Below are positions 1-9,506 of a stretch of DNA of 64,000 nucleotides, piece by piece (position 1 is the stretch's first letter; each line of letters starts with the position of its first letter). The stretch spans positions 1,116,001-1,180,000 of the forward strand of contig NZ_CP134890.1 in assembly GCF_032098525.1 (NCBI RefSeq), given 5' to 3'. The notes under the pieces are model-generated. The model was given only the letters and a program-made list of their open reading frames with translations, ran no database searches and was not told where the DNA came from. A program made the translations under genes and the position numbers. Source of the stretch: Flavobacterium sp. PMTSA4. Its GTDB lineage: Bacteria; Bacteroidota; Bacteroidia; Flavobacteriales; Flavobacteriaceae.

Positions 1-704
1 GCATCAGCCGAAAAAGCAAACACGTTAGGAACTCCTCCACTTACTTTAGTAACAGTAACGCTTTCAATAAGCTTAGGCTGATTACCCGAACTTATAGCTA
101 ACGGAATTTGATACAATCTAGGATTTGTTCCTCCTCCATTTTCTAAAACATCATTCGTTCGATTTATCCTTCCAATGCCTTGAATGGCAAAGTTAGTACC
201 ACCATACCAGTCAGAAATAGAAATACCCGTGAAGGTTTGTGTTGTCGCATCAGAGAAATTTACTGTTGCGTTTATAATACAAGAACCACTTCCACCAGTA
301 GCCAACATGTATAAGTTGACTGCCGCAATAGGTGTGGTAAATACTAAAGTCCCTGCGTCATTTGCGTTTTGAAGTCTAAGTGCGTTATTACCGCTGTAAG
401 AAGCTAATTGATAGCTAAGTCCGGCTGGTGAAGGAACAGCACTGTTAATAAGTCCGTTGTTTGGCAATCCATAAGTTAAAGCCGTACTTCCTGAAGTTAA
501 CTGAAAATCTCTTGCCACAAAAGCAAAGTTTACTCCGTCAACATCGTTATTAGTTGATGAAGCAGATGTACCAACTCCATTGGCAACAACATCGGCATTA
601 AAACCACTTTGAATGGAAATGGTTTGTAGATTCTGTGCGGTTGTTTTTTGTGTAGCTAGTGAAAATGATGCAATAGCAGAAATAAATAGTAGTGTTTTTT
701 TCAT
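1..704 (-). CDS. Secreted protein, N-terminal part (cut by window edge)
   Basis: The frame is open on the minus strand from an ATG at 704 to the window edge, giving 234 residues without a stop. It starts with a signal peptide (MKKTLLFISAIASFSLA, cleavage likely after TTAQ). The mature part is rich in Ser, Thr, Gly and Asn and has a beta-rich look typical of secreted Bacteroidota proteins. I recognise no catalytic motif. Such proteins often end in a type IX secretion sorting domain, but the C-terminus lies outside the window, so this is inference only. An AT-rich gap separates it from the divergent gene at 939. Confidence 0.75.
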   Translation of the reverse strand, partial: MKKTLLFISAIASFSLATQKTTAQNLQTISIQSGFNADVVANGVGTSASSTNNDVDGVNFAFVARDFQLTSGSTALTYGLPNNGLINSAVPSPAGLSYQLASYSGNNALRLQNANDAGTLVFTTPIAAVNLYMLATGGSGSCIINATVNFSDATTQTFTGISISDWYGGTNFAIQGIGRINRTNDVLENGGGTNPRLYQIPLAISSGNQPKLIESVTVTKVSGGVPNVFAFSAD

Positions 705-938
705 AAATAAAAAGTAGTTAGATTAATTTGGCATCTAATTTACAATTTCTCAACTAAAAAATTCACAATAGTTTCACTTTACTCAATAAAATAATAACAA
801 TTTAACAAAGCCCTTGATTTTATTATAATAATCTAAAAAAGGTGGTCAAAAATTAATTATTTGCACTCACTATAATTTATTATTTTTACTTCTGTGCAAA
901 GTTTCGCTTGAAACAAATCAACAACTAACACCTGTTTT

Positions 939-1403
939 ATGAAAAAAAGAGACCTAAATATACTTCTATTGTTACTCACTTTTAGCGTTAGTACTTTTGC
1001 TCAGCAAAGCATGACGTTTGACCAAGCAGTCAAAAAAGGCATTTATAAAAAACTTGACAGCATTTATCCTGGAGGTATTGATGGCAATCCTGAAAAGTCT
1101 CTTTTTAAAAATCAGGATGCTTACATTAAATCGTATCAGCAGTTTATCTATGAACTATCTGATTTTTTGAAGAAAAACAATTTCAAATGGGGAAAGCAAG
1201 TAAGTTGTTTCAACAAAATATATTTTTCTAAAAAAGGAACCGTCGATTATTTTTTATACAACTTCAAAGAAGGCGAACTAACCGAAACGCAAGCCAAACA
1301 GTTTGATAAACTTCTAAAAAAGTTTGTAAAGAATGCTAAGTTCAGTTTACCAACAGAAACTCCTTTTGCACAGTGCAGCCCAGTGAAATACAATGATTTG
1401 TAA
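939..1403 (+). CDS. Hypothetical secreted protein, 154 aa
   Basis: The N-terminus is a clear Sec signal peptide (MKKRDLNILLLLLTFSVSTFA, then QQ), so the protein is probably periplasmic or secreted. The mature part of about 132 residues is lysine- and aromatic-rich with two cysteines (in KQVSCFNK and FAQCSP) that could form a disulfide. I do not recognise a family. It stands alone between the divergent secreted gene ending the left edge and the GH28 gene 112 bp downstream, with no clear terminator between, so weak co-transcription with the GH28 gene is possible. Confidence 0.7.
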   Translation: MKKRDLNILLLLLTFSVSTFAQQSMTFDQAVKKGIYKKLDSIYPGGIDGNPEKSLFKNQDAYIKSYQQFIYELSDFLKKNNFKWGKQVSCFNKIYFSKKGTVDYFLYNFKEGELTETQAKQFDKLLKKFVKNAKFSLPTETPFAQCSPVKYNDL

Positions 1404-1515
1404 ATACTAATTAAAAATTAATAGTAAAATTCAAAAACAACTTTTATCTTTGGAATAACTTTTGATGTAATCGATTGCAAAAGTATAAACCATATTAACT
1501 AGTAACCTTTTATAA

Positions 1516-2808
1516 ATGAAAAAAATAGTAACCCTTGTTCTAGGACTTGTATTAACTGGATGCAACATTATTAAAGCTCAAGAAAAATACACACCACCAC
1601 CATTGCCTATAATTCCTGAGAAAACGTTTAACATTAATGATTTTGGCGCGGTTAGCGATGATACTACCGATAATACTGCTGCCATTCAGAAAGCCATAGA
1701 TGCTGCTGTTGCAGCTGGTGGCGGACATGTAGTTCTACCTAAAGGAACTTATCTCTCGGGACCATTAACGTTTTACAGCAATCTTGATTTACATTTAGAC
1801 AAAGGTGCAATCCTTCGTTTTCTTCCAATAGACCGTTATCCTGGTGGATCAGTGGAAGGAACCAGTTTCATTAGCGGAACAAAACTTCACGATATTTCAA
1901 TAACCGGAAAAGGAACCATTGATGGGCAAGGAAGTCCATGGTGGCCACAATACAAAACTGAAGGTTTCAATCGTCCTAGAATGATTGTTTTAAAAGACTG
2001 TGATAAAATTTTGATTGAAGGCGTTAAATTGATGAACTCGCCTAAATTCCATATTGCCATTGGCGGTAAAACAACTAATGTAACTGTTAGCGGTATTACC
2101 GTAAGAGCTCCTTCTTCAAAAGACCCAGTAAATCCAAGTCACAATACTGATGCTTGTAATGTTACTGGAAACAACATTTTAATTAAGAACTGTGACATTA
2201 GCACGGGAGATGATAACTACACTTGTGGTGGTGGAACATCAAATGTTAGAATTACGGGTTGCACGTATGGAACAGGCCATGGGGTTTCTATTGGTAGTTA
2301 TACCAAAGGAGGAGTTAAAAACTTTGTAGTTGAAAATTGTACGTTCACAGATACTGATTACGGAATCAGAATCAAAACCGACCGCGACCGTGGTGGAACT
2401 GTTGAAAACATGGTTTACCGTAACCTTACTATGGAGAATGTAGGTATGCCTATCCTTATGTACCAAGCTTATAATGCAGAAGAAAAAGAATTTAGAGATT
2501 TGAAAAAAATAACTCCTGAAATTGCCGAAAGATATCCTGCAGCTTCAGTAGCAGAACTAACTCCTGCTTATAAAAACTTTGTGTTTCAAAACATAAAAGC
2601 CACTACAAAAGAAGGTGGCCGTGCAGGTTTAGTTTGGGGTTTACCTGAATCACTAATTGAGGATGTTACATTTGACAATGTTGTTATCGATGCACAAAGA
2701 CCATTTGGAGTCTTTTTTGCAAAAAACATTAAATTTAAAGATTGTGCCATCAAAACCAAAGAAGGTTTAAACAAAATAGAAATCACTAATGCTTTATTGA
2801 CAAGATAA
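1516..2808 (+). CDS. Glycoside hydrolase family 28 (polygalacturonase-like)
   Basis: A 430-aa right-handed beta-helix enzyme predicted to hydrolyse galacturonan or related pectic chains outside the inner membrane. The N-terminus is a lipoprotein-type signal (LTGC, Cys16). The usual GH28 active-site blocks are present in order: NTD at residues 210-212, GDD at 231-233, GHG at 254-256 and RIK at 285-287; these carry the catalytic Asp residues, the His and the substrate-binding Arg/Lys. The opening NDFGAVSDDTTDNT is the usual pectate-lyase-3-like start. A -7 box TATCTTTG lies at 1445-1452, and a strong terminator follows. No SusC/SusD pair or other pectinase is nearby, so it is an orphan rather than part of a polysaccharide utilisation locus here. 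Confidence 0.9.
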   Translation: MKKIVTLVLGLVLTGCNIIKAQEKYTPPPLPIIPEKTFNINDFGAVSDDTTDNTAAIQKAIDAAVAAGGGHVVLPKGTYLSGPLTFYSNLDLHLDKGAILRFLPIDRYPGGSVEGTSFISGTKLHDISITGKGTIDGQGSPWWPQYKTEGFNRPRMIVLKDCDKILIEGVKLMNSPKFHIAIGGKTTNVTVSGITVRAPSSKDPVNPSHNTDACNVTGNNILIKNCDISTGDDNYTCGGGTSNVRITGCTYGTGHGVSIGSYTKGGVKNFVVENCTFTDTDYGIRIKTDRDRGGTVENMVYRNLTMENVGMPILMYQAYNAEEKEFRDLKKITPEIAERYPAASVAELTPAYKNFVFQNIKATTKEGGRAGLVWGLPESLIEDVTFDNVVIDAQRPFGVFFAKNIKFKDCAIKTKEGLNKIEITNALLTR

Positions 2809-2826
2809 TTAATAAACCTATTAAAA

Positions 2827-2858
2827 AAATACCCACTCTTTCAAGTGGGTATTTTTTT
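2827..2858 (+). terminator. Rho-independent terminator after the GH28 gene
   Basis: Stem AATACCCACT with AGTGGGTATT, six-base loop, then a run of T. It begins 19 bp after the stop codon. Confidence 0.9.
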
Positions 2859-3164
2859 GGTCAATAAAGTAAAAGAAGATTCTGATTTGAATAGAAAAAT
2901 AATTAAAAAATCATTTTGTCAACTGTATAATTTAAAAACTAATTATAGTCTTATCCTTAGTTTTAGAAATTGCTACTAAACAATTAGTATTGACTGAAAA
3001 TAAACATCTTAGTATTGGCGTCGGTTTAAAGGTTTAATCTATATAACATCTATATCAGCCATTAATAAACATTAATAAAAAGAATATCTTTATTCAGTAT
3101 TTGAAGAACTAATAATTAGTTAAATTAAATTCTATAAATCATATTTTGATTAAAAAATAAACTC
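2859..3164. other. AT-rich gap without a recognised gene
   Basis: About 300 bp of AT-rich sequence between the GH28 terminator and the next gene. I see no convincing reading frame, repeat or RNA structure. Confidence 0.5.
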
Positions 3165-3626
3165 ATGGAAGCAATTTGGTTCTTTCCACTCTACATTATC
3201 TGTCCATTAATTGGGTTTATACTCGCTCTTTGGGGTTTTCTAAATATTAGAAAAGGTAAATCAAACAAATTACTTTTTACTGGATTAGGGTTATTATCAC
3301 TTCCAGTTATTCACATTGCTTTTGTATCGTTATTTCAACTTAATCTGTCCCATAAAATTGCTGGGGATTATAACTTGGGAAATGAACAAAAAATTTTAAC
3401 CATTTATGATAACGGAACATTTGTTTTAAATAAATCGGAGCAATTTAACGGCAGTGGAGAAGGAACCTGGAAAATAAAACAAATTGAAACCCCTTTATTG
3501 ATTTTAGATTTCAAAGAAAAAAGAAAGGTAGATTTATTACTAGGCATTGTAAAACATAAGGAAATAATTATCCTAACAAGTATGCAATGGGGAAATGATT
3601 TTTCTTCGGAGTTTGTTAAAAAATAA
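3165..3626 (+). CDS. Hypothetical membrane protein, 153 aa
   Basis: Two hydrophobic helices (about residues 4-24 and 36-58) anchor the N-terminus; they are separated by a short basic loop (NIRKGKSNK). The C-terminal 90 residues are soluble and beta-rich, with a pattern (AGDYNL...LTIYDNGTFVL...GTWKI) like small lipocalin-type domains that follow an expression such as 'feature, fill value, total'. No catalytic residues are evident and I cannot name the family. It stands alone, 14 bp before the 3' end of the convergent cupin gene, without a clear shared terminator. Confidence 0.65.
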   Translation: MEAIWFFPLYIICPLIGFILALWGFLNIRKGKSNKLLFTGLGLLSLPVIHIAFVSLFQLNLSHKIAGDYNLGNEQKILTIYDNGTFVLNKSEQFNGSGEGTWKIKQIETPLLILDFKEKRKVDLLLGIVKHKEIIILTSMQWGNDFSSEFVKK

Positions 3627-3640
3627 ATACTCTAAAATTT

Positions 3641-4024
3641 TTATTTGACCATTTCAATCATATGATTGATAACATGTGTATGCACTTTTTGTGGACTAAA
3701 CATAATGATTTCGGCATCTTGATTAACGGAAACATTGTGTCCTGGTGGCCAATAAAACAAATCGTTTGCATTGACCGTTTCTTTTTCGCCATTAACATCA
3801 GTAGTGGTAACTTGACCACTCAAAAGAAAACCCCAATGAGGACATTGGCATAAGTTGCCTTCTAATCCGATGAACAAAGGTGTAGTATCTACTCCAGCTG
3901 AAAGACTGAAATATTCTCCACTAATTTTTCCTAATCCACTGGCATCACCAAAATCAGTTCTTTGTCTAACGATTGCTCCCGGAATTTGCATTTTTACTTC
4001 AATACTTTCTTTTGAAATTTTCAT
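3641..4024 (-). CDS. Cupin-domain protein, 127 aa
   Basis: A single-domain beta-barrel of cupin type. The central part (CQCPHWGFLLSGQVTTTDVNG) resembles cupin motif 1 with one His, and a later PGHNV resembles motif 2, so one metal could be bound, though the motif-1 His/Glu set is incomplete. The product is predicted cytoplasmic because it has no signal peptide. It is transcribed alone and converges on the membrane-protein gene to its left. The substrate is unknown; relatives range from stress-response proteins to small-molecule isomerases, so I leave the function open. Confidence 0.7.
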   Translation of the reverse strand: MKISKESIEVKMQIPGAIVRQRTDFGDASGLGKISGEYFSLSAGVDTTPLFIGLEGNLCQCPHWGFLLSGQVTTTDVNGEKETVNANDLFYWPPGHNVSVNQDAEIIMFSPQKVHTHVINHMIEMVK

Positions 4025-4243
4025 AATTATTTACTTTTTATTGTTTTAGATATAGATATCAAATTGAGTAGATTGAAATAGTTGAGCTTTGAATTTCTTT
4101 AAAGATACTGATTATATATTAGTTACAGACAGATAACACTTATTATGTTTAAAGTTGAAGCAATATAAAATCTAATTTAATGGGAACTGAAATTGGTATT
4201 ATTTTCTACAAATTCATATTTTCGTAATTGAAAATAGCAACCT

Positions 4244-4603
4244 ATGGCCTATAACGAAGATACTGTACAACGCATCCGTGAATATTTTCAAAAGAAAAAA
4301 GTTGACTTCTATGAAAAGAAAATGTTTGCTGGCGTTTGTTTTATGGTAGATGATAAAATGTGTTGTGGTAGCCATATTGATAAAAAAACCAATCAAGATT
4401 TTCTTCTTTGCCGAATTGCTCCTGAAGACTATGTAAATGCTTTGGAACAAGAAAACGTAATCCCAATGGATTTTACTGGTAAACCCATGAAAGGTTACAT
4501 CTTTGTAACCGAAGATGGTCATAAAACAACAAAAGAACTCGTTTATTGGTTAGACCTATGCCTAAAATTCAATCCTTTGGCTAAATCGAGTAAAAAGAGA
4601 TAA
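4244..4603 (+). CDS. TfoX/Sxy N-terminal domain family protein, 119 aa
   Basis: A small basic protein consisting only of the TfoX N-terminal domain. Visible family features are the opening helix (VQRIREYFQKKK), the KKMFAGVCFMVDDKM strand pair and the PMKGYIFV block. In gamma-proteobacteria the full-length TfoX/Sxy protein promotes competence gene expression with CRP, but stand-alone N-terminal-domain proteins are widespread and mostly uncharacterised. The C-terminal TfoX domain is absent, so a competence role should not be assumed. It is monocistronic, with about 220 bp of AT-rich sequence upstream. Confidence 0.8.
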   Translation: MAYNEDTVQRIREYFQKKKVDFYEKKMFAGVCFMVDDKMCCGSHIDKKTNQDFLLCRIAPEDYVNALEQENVIPMDFTGKPMKGYIFVTEDGHKTTKELVYWLDLCLKFNPLAKSSKKR

Positions 4604-4736
4604 CTCCCCAGTTAGTCTGACATTATTAGATTCTACTTTACAAAAAATTTACAATTTTACATTGTGTTAGCATTTGATTTACTATTTGTTTATGGATTGA
4701 AAAACTTAGCTTAAGACCTTCTGAGAATGGTTGAAA

Positions 4737-4744
4737 TAAATTTG
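4737..4744 (+). promoter_or_regulatory. Promoter -7 box for the PhoX-like lipoprotein gene
   Basis: TAAATTTG matches the Bacteroidota -7 consensus TAnnTTTG and lies 33 bp before the ATG at 4778. No good -33 TTG was found at normal spacing. Confidence 0.5.
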
Positions 4745-4777
4745 TAAAAAACAAACAACAATTAAAAAATTAAAGTT

Positions 4778-6265
4778 ATGTATCAAAATTATTTAAGAAA
4801 TTCGGTGCTGTTGGCAGTAGCTGGATTATTGTCTTTTAGCTGTCAAAACGAAGACGCTACAAGTGGTGAAGCAAACGTTGCTGCTAGAAAAGTTGATTTT
4901 CAATTAACTTCTACTACTCCGCCTTTAGCAGTTGCTCAACCAGGATTTGAGAATTTGACTATTAACTCATTAATCAGTAGTGAAGACATTTTACCATTAT
5001 CTACAGGATTTGTTTATGGCGCTCAACCTGATGGTGCTGGTTTTATGAAAGACCCAAACTCTAACGGTTTTGTAATGATTACAAATCACGAGATTTTAAA
5101 ATCAGTTTCAAGAGTATTCTTTGATGCTAATTTAACACCTAAGAAAGGAGAATATATTGTTGACGCTGTTGGTGGTCAAACAAGATTGTGTTCTGCTACA
5201 TTAGCAACTCCACAAATTCATGGTTTTGGTCCAGTATTTTTAACAGCTGGTGAAAGTGGTGAAGAAAGTATGGTTCACGGTATTGATCCATTCGGATTGA
5301 TATCTGATAAAAGCAGAACAGACAGAGTATTGCCTGCTTTAGGTAAAGCAAGTATGGAAAATGCTGTTCCTCTTCCAAAAAACACATTCCCAAACAAAAC
5401 TGTTATCATTATTGGTGAAGACCAATCATACAGCACATCACACGCAAGTGCAGGACAATTATTAATGTATATGTCTGAAAATGTTGGTGATTTATCAAAT
5501 GGTAAATTATATGCTTTAAAAAGAAACGACGGAAACCAAGTTGAAATGTCAATGACTGTTGGTTCTACTTATGGTGTAAGCTTTGTTGAGATTCCAAATG
5601 CTAAAAACTTAACTGGTGCAGCTATCAACACTACTGTAAACAACTTAGGTGCAATTCGTTTTTCAAGAGTTGAAGATGTTGACTATAAAAAAGGAAACAA
5701 AAAAGACAACAGAGAAATCTATTTCACTGCAACAGGACAAGCGAGTGCAAACATGCCAGTAGCAGGTTACACTATGTGGGGAAGAGTTTACCGTTTAAAA
5801 ATGGACGACCACAACCCACTTGCAGGAACACTTGAGGTAGTTGTTGAAGGTGATTCTACTCCTGGGACTGGAATTATCAATCCAGATAACGTTTGTGTGA
5901 CTGAAAACTATGTTTACATTCAAGAAGACGGAGATTCATACTATGCAGCAGCTCAACACGATTCATACATTTGGCAATATAACATTGCAACAAGAGAATT
6001 AAGACCTTGGATGACTATGAATCATCAAAGAACTAACCCAAGCTGGAATGCTGAATTCAACACAGTAAACGAAATGAGATATGGTAGCTGGGAATATGGT
6101 GCTATGGAAGACATTTCAAATGTTATTGGAGTTCCTGGAACATTTATCCTAAACATTCATCCTCATACATGGCAAAAAGATGCTTTCTTAAATGCTGATG
6201 GTAGTGGTTTGAATACTAACAAAGAAGGAGGACAAACGTTGTTAATCAGAAACGTTCAACGCTAA
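4778..6265 (+). CDS. PhoX-like (DUF839) lipoprotein
   Basis: A 495-aa lipoprotein: signal peptide with Cys22 (LSFSC). The residues after the Cys (QNED) are acidic, resembling the surface-export signal described for Bacteroidota lipoproteins, so surface exposure is possible. The body resembles the PhoX/DUF839 beta-propeller: an FSRVEDVDY segment near residue 305, a GRVYRLKMDD segment, IINPDNVCV, and a late WEYGAMED. PhoX enzymes are calcium/iron-dependent phosphatases; whether the metal ligands are kept cannot be settled by eye. It is followed by a terminator and then a cytochrome c peroxidase gene, a pairing that may reflect a shared phosphate or metal response. Confidence 0.65.
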   Translation: MYQNYLRNSVLLAVAGLLSFSCQNEDATSGEANVAARKVDFQLTSTTPPLAVAQPGFENLTINSLISSEDILPLSTGFVYGAQPDGAGFMKDPNSNGFVMITNHEILKSVSRVFFDANLTPKKGEYIVDAVGGQTRLCSATLATPQIHGFGPVFLTAGESGEESMVHGIDPFGLISDKSRTDRVLPALGKASMENAVPLPKNTFPNKTVIIIGEDQSYSTSHASAGQLLMYMSENVGDLSNGKLYALKRNDGNQVEMSMTVGSTYGVSFVEIPNAKNLTGAAINTTVNNLGAIRFSRVEDVDYKKGNKKDNREIYFTATGQASANMPVAGYTMWGRVYRLKMDDHNPLAGTLEVVVEGDSTPGTGIINPDNVCVTENYVYIQEDGDSYYAAAQHDSYIWQYNIATRELRPWMTMNHQRTNPSWNAEFNTVNEMRYGSWEYGAMEDISNVIGVPGTFILNIHPHTWQKDAFLNADGSGLNTNKEGGQTLLIRNVQR

Positions 6266-6282
6266 TTGTTTTATCTAATACT

Positions 6283-6313
6283 AAAGAGCAACCTTTAATT
6301 GGGTTGCTCTTTC
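6283..6313 (+). terminator. Rho-independent terminator after the PhoX-like gene
   Basis: Stem AAAGAGCAACC with GGTTGCTCTTT around a loop of about 7-8 bases. It lies between the lipoprotein and peroxidase genes, so transcription of the latter depends on readthrough or a promoter hidden in a very short gap. Confidence 0.85.
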
Positions 6314-6335
6314 TGCTTTTATCCTATTATATCTC

Positions 6336-8117
6336 ATGAAAATCAGTACTATTACCAAAATTTACACGCTATTCTTTACCTCCTTATTCTTTATTAGTTG
6401 CCAAACTGAATATAAAAAAACAACGATTAAAGAAGAACTTGTTAAGCAACTTGATGATTTGAAAATTGAAATTGAACAATTTAAAGTTGTAGTTGAACAA
6501 GACCAACCTTTAGAAAAAATACAAACCGCTTTTAATAAAACCCGTGCTGCTTATAAAAAGGTAGAATGGGCAGTTGAATATTTCACTCCCGATCCAGCAC
6601 GATTTATAAACGGACCTGCTTTAGATGAACTAGAAGTAGAAGAAAACAAATTTTTACCTCCAAATGGTTTTCAGGTTATTGAGGAATTCATTTTCCCAGA
6701 ATACGACCCGCAAAACAAATCTACTTTGATTAGAGAGATTGCTGTATTAAAAGGCAACATTGCTCAAGTTACCAATCATTTAAATGCTATAACTCTTTCA
6801 CCTGATTTAGTTTTAGATGCCACAAAATTAGAAGTCTACAGAATACTGACACTTGGTATTACTGGGTTTGATTCGCCAGTAGCATTACAATCGATAAAAG
6901 AAACACCTTATAGCTTGAATGGTTTATTACCAATAATAGAAAAACTGAACGTAAACAACTCTAAAGAAGAAAAGGAATTAAAAAAACTAATAAGCGAAGC
7001 GGTTCGTTTTTGTGAAAAGAATACCTACTTCAATCAATTTGACAGAGCTAATTTTATCAAGTTGTATCTTAACCCGATAAGTGGAAGATTAGTAGCTTTT
7101 CAAAAAGACAACAACATTACAATGGTAAACCGAAACAGTGTTGTGAATCAAAATTCAGGAACGTTATTCTCTGCTGAAAGCTTTAATGTAGATGCTTTTA
7201 TTCCTTCTAAAGAATATCTTTATAGCGATGCAAAAGCTGCTTTGGGAAAAGAACTTTTTTATGAAACTAAATTGTCAAAATCAAACGACCGAAGTTGTGC
7301 TTCCTGTCATCATCCTGATAAAGCTTTTACTGATGGCTTGAAAACAAACTCATCACTACTTGGATTAAAACTTCCAAGAAACACTCCTACACTTACCTAT
7401 GCTTCACTTCAGAATGCTCAATTCTGGGATATGCGTCAAGCTGATTTAGAAAAGCAAAGTTTGGCTGTTATTCAAAATAGAGATGAAATGCATGGCGATT
7501 TAAAAAACAGCATTCCTCTTCTTGAAAAAGAACCAAAATACCAATCGCTTTTTCAAAAAGCATTTAACACAACTTCAAACATTGAAGAATGGCAGGTTCA
7601 AAATGCTATTGCTTCTTATATTCGCTCGCTGAACAAATTCAATTCAAAATTCGACTTATATTTCCAATCTAAAGGTTCTTTTACTGAAGAAGAAAAATTA
7701 GGTTTCAATTTGTTTGCAGGAAAAGCAAAATGTGCCACTTGTCATTTTATTCCATTATTCAACGGAACGGTACCGCCAGTTTATCGAAAAACAGAACAGG
7801 AAGTTATTGGAACTCCTCAAACAAATAAAGGCTTGGCTATTAGTGAAGATTTGGGTAGATATTATCAATACAAAATGCCTCAATTGAAAAATGCATTCAA
7901 AACACCTACACTTAGAAACGTAGCATTGACTGCACCTTACATGCATAATGGTGTTTATGATTCACTAGAACAAGTGGTTGATTTTTATAACAAAGGTGGT
8001 GGCGTTGGAATGGGGTTACATATAGAAAATCAAACCTTACCTCCAGATAATTTAAATCTTACTAAAGCAGAAGAAAAAGCACTTATTGCCTTTCTTAAGA
8101 CTTTGACAGATGAATAA
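6336..8117 (+). CDS. Di-haem cytochrome c peroxidase (MauG family) lipoprotein with N-terminal helical domain
   Basis: A 593-aa lipoprotein (Cys22 in FISC), so it is anchored in the cell envelope. Residues 30-250 form an alpha-helical domain that looks somewhat like imelysin/M75-type helical bundles (this part is inference). Residues 285-590 are a bacterial cytochrome c peroxidase/MauG domain with two c-type haem sites, CASCH at 321-325 and CATCH at 466-470. The PTLRNVALTAPYMHNG block near the C-terminus is characteristic of the family. It would reduce hydrogen peroxide or oxidise a protein partner in the periplasm using electrons from cytochrome c. It is about twice the length of classical CcpA because of the N-terminal domain. 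A terminator follows directly. Confidence 0.85.
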   Translation: MKISTITKIYTLFFTSLFFISCQTEYKKTTIKEELVKQLDDLKIEIEQFKVVVEQDQPLEKIQTAFNKTRAAYKKVEWAVEYFTPDPARFINGPALDELEVEENKFLPPNGFQVIEEFIFPEYDPQNKSTLIREIAVLKGNIAQVTNHLNAITLSPDLVLDATKLEVYRILTLGITGFDSPVALQSIKETPYSLNGLLPIIEKLNVNNSKEEKELKKLISEAVRFCEKNTYFNQFDRANFIKLYLNPISGRLVAFQKDNNITMVNRNSVVNQNSGTLFSAESFNVDAFIPSKEYLYSDAKAALGKELFYETKLSKSNDRSCASCHHPDKAFTDGLKTNSSLLGLKLPRNTPTLTYASLQNAQFWDMRQADLEKQSLAVIQNRDEMHGDLKNSIPLLEKEPKYQSLFQKAFNTTSNIEEWQVQNAIASYIRSLNKFNSKFDLYFQSKGSFTEEEKLGFNLFAGKAKCATCHFIPLFNGTVPPVYRKTEQEVIGTPQTNKGLAISEDLGRYYQYKMPQLKNAFKTPTLRNVALTAPYMHNGVYDSLEQVVDFYNKGGGVGMGLHIENQTLPPDNLNLTKAEEKALIAFLKTLTDE

Positions 8118-8121
8118 AACT

Positions 8122-8150
8122 AAAAAGCACTTCAATTGAAGTGCTTTTTT
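8122..8150. terminator. Bidirectional terminator between convergent genes
   Basis: Perfect stem AAAAAGCACTTCAA with TTGAAGTGCTTTTT. It lies just after the peroxidase stop codon and just before the 3' end of the minus-strand lipoprotein gene at 8168, with A/T runs on both sides. Confidence 0.9.
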
Positions 8151-8167
8151 TGCATCTCATTAATGGT

Positions 8168-9505
8168 TTACTCTAACTTAATTACAAAGCGGTCGTTCAT
8201 TCCTTTGTTTAGGTTAAAATTACCGTCGCTGCTTTGTGTATCGCCAACTAGGTAGAGTTTGCCGTCTTTGGTTTGTGCTACATCATAAGCTAGGTCAAAA
8301 TCAGTTCCGCCAAAGGTTTTTTCCCAATGGATGGTAGAGTTTGCATAGGCATCAATTTCGAATAAATAAATATCGTTTTGACCTTTATTGGTAAACTGTG
8401 CCGTGGTACTGCGGGTATGCCCAATCACTACAAAGGTATTATAACTCGTTTTCTTGATGGAAGTAGCCGTTTCAAACTCACTACCACCAAATGATTTCTC
8501 CCAAATCAATTCGCCATGCTCGTTAAGGTGAATCACCCAAACATCGCTGTTGCCTTTTGGATGTTTTATATCGCCTTCTACACTATTGGATTGACCTACT
8601 ATTAAATAGGAATTAAAATCAGTCTTCACGATGCCATAGGCCTGGTCAATATCAGGTCCGCCAAAGTTCTTTTTCCAATGCAAATGGCCTTCGGCATCAA
8701 TATTAATTACCCAGTAATCATAGCTTCCTTTAGGATTCTCCACATCAAAATCAGGGCTTTCCGAATAACCCACCATAACGATTCCGCCTTCATTGTCTTC
8801 AACAATATCATTCACGCGGTCGTTCATAGTTCCGCCATAATAACGATACCACATGAAATCGCCGTTTGCATCCAATCGGATTCCGAAAAACTCACCTACT
8901 CCATGTTGCACACCTCTACCCATTTGATGTCCTTCACCATTTCCTGATTGACCTATTAGTCCAGCATAATCTGCAAAACCAGCCACAAAGTAACCACCAT
9001 CACTCATTTGAATAATTTTATGCGCATGGTCGTGACTCATAAAACCATAAGACTTGCTCCAAATGATTTCGCCATCTTCATCAATTTTGATAATATAAAA
9101 ATCGTGAAATCCTTGATTAGAAGGCACATCATAATCTGCACTACCCGAATAACCAGCAATTACATAATTATCATCATTCGTATGAATGATACTATAGCCA
9201 TAATCATCTCCTGAACCGCCATAGGTTTTATTCCAAAGAACATTTCCTGAGGCATCAAATCGGGTTACCCAAACATCATATAAATCATGAGTTTTAACTA
9301 CATCGCCATCATTACTACGCGTAGAACCAACGACCATCAAACCACCATCTGGTGTTGCTACAGCGCTACTGGTATTGTCTTCTTGGCTTCCACCAATGGT
9401 TTTTGCCCATGCTACTTTTCCTTGAAATGAAGTAGTAGCACGTTCCTCGCTTTCACAAGAAAACAACATTACCGCAACCAGAAATAAGCAAACAAGATTT
9501 TTCAT
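8168..9505 (-). CDS. Surface lipoprotein with seven beta-propeller-like repeats
   Basis: A 445-aa lipoprotein (LFSC, Cys17). The residues after the Cys (ESEE) are strongly acidic, which in Flavobacteriia favours export to the cell surface. The mature protein is seven repeats of about 55-60 residues that each open with an aromatic/basic motif and GG (WAKTIGGS, WNKTYGGS, WSKSYGF, WYRYYGGT, WKKNFGGP, WEKSFGGS, WEKTFGGT) and contain a DGGxxVVG-type strand, suggesting a seven-bladed propeller. No enzyme motif is seen. It is the second gene of an operon: its ATG starts one base after the stop of the choice-of-anchor B gene. A role in adhesion or binding is inference. Confidence 0.8.
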   Translation of the reverse strand: MKNLVCLFLVAVMLFSCESEERATTSFQGKVAWAKTIGGSQEDNTSSAVATPDGGLMVVGSTRSNDGDVVKTHDLYDVWVTRFDASGNVLWNKTYGGSGDDYGYSIIHTNDDNYVIAGYSGSADYDVPSNQGFHDFYIIKIDEDGEIIWSKSYGFMSHDHAHKIIQMSDGGYFVAGFADYAGLIGQSGNGEGHQMGRGVQHGVGEFFGIRLDANGDFMWYRYYGGTMNDRVNDIVEDNEGGIVMVGYSESPDFDVENPKGSYDYWVINIDAEGHLHWKKNFGGPDIDQAYGIVKTDFNSYLIVGQSNSVEGDIKHPKGNSDVWVIHLNEHGELIWEKSFGGSEFETATSIKKTSYNTFVVIGHTRSTTAQFTNKGQNDIYLFEIDAYANSTIHWEKTFGGTDFDLAYDVAQTKDGKLYLVGDTQSSDGNFNLNKGMNDRFVIKLE

Positions 9506-9506
9506 T

